A DNA stretch of 36,809 bases from Perkinsus olseni (taxonomy: Eukaryota > Perkinsozoa > Perkinsida): the NCBI GenBank assembly GCA_013115125.1, contig JABANN010000346.1, positions 1-36,809 of the forward strand, in the 5' to 3' direction. Positions 33,834-36,809 of this stretch are shown here, piece after piece. Made by a program: the position numbers and the translations under genes. The notes below the pieces were generated by a model that was not told the DNA's origin, made no database searches, and saw only the letters and a list, made by a program, of their open reading frames with translations. Numbering within the stretch: position 1 is the stretch's first letter; each line of letters starts with the position of its first letter.

Positions 33834-34016
33834 CTAGCGTGCTTTTGGTTTAACCTGCAATCATAATACGGGCAACTGCGCTTACTACAGTTAGTCAACT
33901 AGAGTTTGGACTGTAGGCGTTGGAATGTATAGACACTGGGGGTAGACAATACTGCGGCGGCTGAGGCTTATAGCGCATAGTTACAAGGATGGTCCGCCTT
34001 GACCCCAGTTCAATAG

Positions 34017-34508
34017 CCAACAACAGCAGGCTCCCCGTATCGAGTCGTTAGCGACACGATCAGCGTGATTGTCATAGGCCACTGTGTCTGGACTCTCGTT
34101 GTGACGCAGATACTATCGCCGGAGACCAAGGCCCAGTTGGGATTCTTTTCGAGGATGTTGGCGAGGCTGGGGGCCGAGTCTGGGCAGCTCCACACCCCGG
34201 CCAGGTCGGAGGACATAAGCAAATTCATGAACTTCAGGCAGACTAAGTGAGCACCCATGGTGGTGGGTTTGTTCGGCGGAGCGATTTTTTTTAGATGCTG
34301 CGCCCCGGAGGTCAAAGGTTTTGATGCCTTCGCGGAATCTGAGGGACAGCCAGTTCGAGCTGAGAACATATCGGTCAATTTACAACAGCTGAGGGCTGTT
34401 AATTTGGACGGCGAGGCTGACCTTGTCAGTGGTGGGCACGTACAGGGCCTGTCAGGCTTCGGCCTACTCGTTAGCATGGCAATTGGAGCCCTACTATTGA
34501 CATGTTGA
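34017..34508 (+). CDS. Small membrane or GPI-anchored protein, 5' incomplete
   Basis: Two exons joined by a GT-AG intron near 34248-34292, where FMNFRQTK meets CCAPEVKGFDAF in phase. The first exon begins after an acceptor-like CAATAG at 34016, with no ATG, so an upstream exon is needed. The first part is hydrophobic (VIVIGHCVWTLVVTQIL), the middle is polar (LQQLRAVNLDGEADLV), and the C-terminus is a hydrophobic tail (GFGLLVSMAIGALLLTC) that could be a GPI signal or a span. The end overlaps the start of the next frame by 7 nt. No family recognised. Confidence 0.45.
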
Positions 34509-35232
34509 TGCGCCTGTTGTCCCTGCTGACTGTGACGCTGGTTGGGTTGGTGGCTGGGTGTGGTACGGTCTCTCAGGATTACCTTGTTCCATGTCCTTGA
34601 GCATCAGCAGCATCAGCCAGTTCATAGTCGGGGTGGCCGTCACACTACAGTTCGCTGACGTCATTACAGGGCATCTCAAGAAGAATACTCCGACCTCGGC
34701 AGCGGTAGAAACTACGGGGTATTATGGTCAACCTGAGTGACGATGATCTTCTCAGGAGTCGGAGAACCCGTGGTTGAATGCATTCCTGGCGGCCATAGTG
34801 GGAGGAGGATTCTTCTTGGTTGCGGAATGTCTCAGCCGCCTCAATGTATTGCCGGCCAGAGTTGGGGCTATGTTCCATGATAGAGCACTTAATGCTCATC
34901 AGAATTGGGAGAGGCATTTTAGAAGGTAAAAATGGAAGACCCGGGGATCGAACCAGGGACTCGTTGGCATCAGGTCTGTAGTGGAGGCAGGAGTAGCGGT
35001 GGCGTCTTCGTGGGCTGCGGCCAACCACCTATCGGCTGGCATCCCTCTTTCGGTTGCTATTGGCATCACTGCAGCTATTTGGTCCGTCGTTATCTGCCAT
35101 TCCTTGGACATCTTCGCGGGTGTAGAGGTCGACAGCAGACCAGCAGCAACAGCAGCAGCAGCAGCTGGGAAGGACAATGCTACGGATCGCGATGTAGGTA
35201 TCACCGCTGTCCGTGCGTTGGTCGTGGGATAG
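34502..35232 (+). CDS. Small multi-span membrane protein, 195 residues; faint ZIP-transporter likeness
   Basis: Four exons (34502-34557, 34602-34704, 34756-34925, 34974-35232) sum to 588 nt with all phases agreeing; introns are 44, 51 and 48 nt. Predicted hydrophobic spans include LLSLLTVTLVGLVAG, FIVGVAVTLQFADVI, LAAIVGGGFFLVAECL, GVAVASSWAAANHLSAG and LSVAIGITAAIWSVVI. The layout EAGVAVASS...SAGIPLSVAIG echoes the helices of GufA-type ZIP metal transporters, but the His/Asn/Glu metal residues (HNxPEG) are absent, so I do not call it a transporter. Hydrophilic tail KDNATDRDVG and a poly-Ala run. Function unknown. Confidence 0.55.
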
Positions 35233-35290
35233 TTACTACCTATCCATAACCGTTGCTCACAGCCAGCGCTGCTACTATTGTTGATGATAG

Positions 35291-36735
35291 GCACGCGAGG
35301 ACAAGGAAACAGATCGAGAGGAGTTGAGCAGTGAGGTGGTGGAGAGTCAGCCAAAGTCGAGGAAGAGCAGGGACAGCAGCAGCAGTGCAGAGCTGCCGTT
35401 ATATACTTGGGAGGAGGTGGCTCGGCACGCGTCCAGAGAATCATGTTGGATTGTTGTGGACGGCTTCGTGTAAGCATGAGTGATGTCATGAGTCATCACG
35501 ACATGGGGGTCTGGACTGTCAGGTACGATCTCACCAACTGGCTGGACCGGCACCCTGGTGGTATTCTACCGATTTTGAATTGTGCTGGAGATGTTGACGC
35601 GACTGATGTCTTTATCGCCAACCATCCGCCTAAGGTGGTCAAGAGGATCCTCCCTGCCTTCAAGATCGGTAAGCCGGCGGCCGCGTTATCGAAGAGGGGG
35701 CGGCAGTAGCTCTACTGAGTATTGGGAGACTATCGATAATGGAGAACGAGTGAATTGATGGTCAATTCGTCAATCCGCTGTAGACTCCCTGTAGAATGAG
35801 TATTAAGGCAAATTCTGAATGGCGGAACGTGTGGCACTTTTTAATATTCGAACGCTGTTTTAGGAAGGCTTCAAGGCTACACGGTATCGCCGGTCACCGC
35901 TGAGTTCCGCAAGTTAGTATCCGACATGGAAGCCTCAGGATGGTTCAATACCGATCTTACCTACTACATGGGTCTTGGTGTATGGTATGCTCTACTACTA
36001 GGGGCATCGATATGCTCAGTGGTCGTCTTACAGTCAGCTGTAGGAAGGACTGGTGGACTTTCAAATGGCCTCATGCACGTCTAGTCGATACTCCTGTGAG
36101 AGCAGTATTACCTGTGGCATCAGTAGGGCTGTCGAGGGTGTTCCTGTCCGTCGAGTGGTATTGGACGCTCAGGCAAATCCTCTCTCCTGTATAGAATTGT
36201 CCCTCGCAGGGATGCTATTACCCTCATTCTTATCACATGGTGCGCAGAGTGTATCGCATCAGGTACTAGGAGGCTTCCTCATGGGGTTAGTCTGGCAGCA
36301 GGCAGCGTTCACTGGCCATGACCTCGGCCACAATGCTGTGTTCCACGAGAAGGCCCGAGACGACCGTTGGGCGGTCTTTCTAGGCAACTTTTTGGGAGGC
36401 ATCTCCATAGGCTGGTGGAAGGCAACGCATAACGTACGGCCTTCCAGTGTGGAGGGTTTGCAGCTCCCTCCCCCTACCCCTAGGTGCACCATGTGGTTAC
36501 CAACTCGATATCGTCTGACCCGGACATACAGCACATGCCGGTGCTGGCAGTCAGCGAGAAGATAGCTGTACCTCAGGATGAGCTCCACAAGACCAAAGGA
36601 TTTTGGAGTACGTACCACGAGAAGGTGAGCCGGAAATCTGAGGTTGAAGCCAGGCTGTTATGCTTGTAGTGGTATCTTTCAGTACTTTCCTCTGGACTCT
36701 GTGGCGAAGAAGGTTCTTCCTCGACAGCACTATCT

Positions 36736-36736
<1 letters not shown>
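35291..36736 (+). CDS. Cytochrome b5-fused front-end fatty acid desaturase (3' end off window)
   Basis: Front-end desaturases place double bonds between existing ones and the carboxyl end in the ER, using a fused cytochrome b5 as electron donor. The b5 domain is seen: YTWEEVARHASRESCWIVVD, then YDLTNWLDRHPGGILPIL with the haem HPGG. The desaturase has membrane spans (MGLGVWYALLLGASICSVVV), histidine box 1 in GHDLGHNAV, and box 2 in THNVHHVVTN formed by an in-phase intron. The context PDIQHMPVLAVS and GFWSTYHEK fits the delta-4/5/8 group. The third box (QxxHH) is not in the window. Introns include 35669-35863. The exon ends at 36735 or 36736 at GTAATAATA, a possible donor in the microsatellite. 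The first exon (ATG) is not found. Confidence 0.8.

Positions 36737-36809
<73 letters not shown>
36737..36809. repeat. (TAA)n microsatellite at the right edge
   Basis: A pure trinucleotide run of 73 nt reaching the last base of the window. It begins immediately after the desaturase exon, so it is either in the following intron or, if the exon reads on, gives an immediate stop. Its true length is unknown because the window ends inside it. Confidence 0.95.

Noticed and set aside
34010-34477. Minus-strand frame of 155 residues
   Set aside because: The plus strand has a cleaner splice and hydrophobic pattern; the minus frame has no signature.

Overview
The window looks like nuclear DNA of a protist with compact, intron-rich genes. 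The most likely source is an alveolate of the Perkinsus type (marine mollusc parasite). The reasons are many short GT-AG introns, very close gene spacing, a cytochrome-b5 front-end fatty acid desaturase, and an overall gene style that fits Perkinsozoa. This is inference, not proof. Gene models below were built by hand from reading frames, GT-AG junctions and phase agreement. Where the exon phases add up I say so.

Left block (about 0.1-21.3 kb): every gene I can support is on the minus strand. From left to right these are: a kelch-repeat/coiled-coil protein running off the left edge; a Dim1/KsgA-type rRNA dimethyladenosine transferase; a GDA1/CD39 NTPDase (apyrase) with an N-terminal membrane anchor; a coiled-coil protein; an unrecognised multi-exon gene; a CDK-like (CDKL-type) protein kinase; a PHD-like zinc-finger protein; a small RING-H2 protein; a long ankyrin-repeat gene; two WD-type proteins; and a small membrane protein.

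Switch zone (about 20.1-22.1 kb): coding direction flips here. The zone holds a 39-bp minisatellite whose every unit contains a 10-bp inverted repeat. The array is broken by a 99-N assembly gap.

Right block (22.1-36.8 kb): every supported gene is on the plus strand. These are: the V-ATPase proteolipid subunit c (5 exons, phases agree); a large secreted sushi/CCP-domain protein with a Thr/Ser-rich part, a decapeptide repeat and a GPI-like tail; an importin-13/transportin-3-like nuclear transport receptor (3 exons, phases agree); a large helical protein of unknown function; a small secreted protein; two small membrane proteins; and a cytochrome b5-fused front-end desaturase that runs into a (TAA)n tract at the right edge.

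The genes do not form one pathway. They are mostly housekeeping, signalling and surface genes. The features that most deserve follow-up are the divergent strand switch with its hairpin minisatellite, the mosaic sushi surface protein, and tRNA-arm-like sequence inside short introns. I saw no retrovirus-like, Polinton-like or transposase-bearing element.
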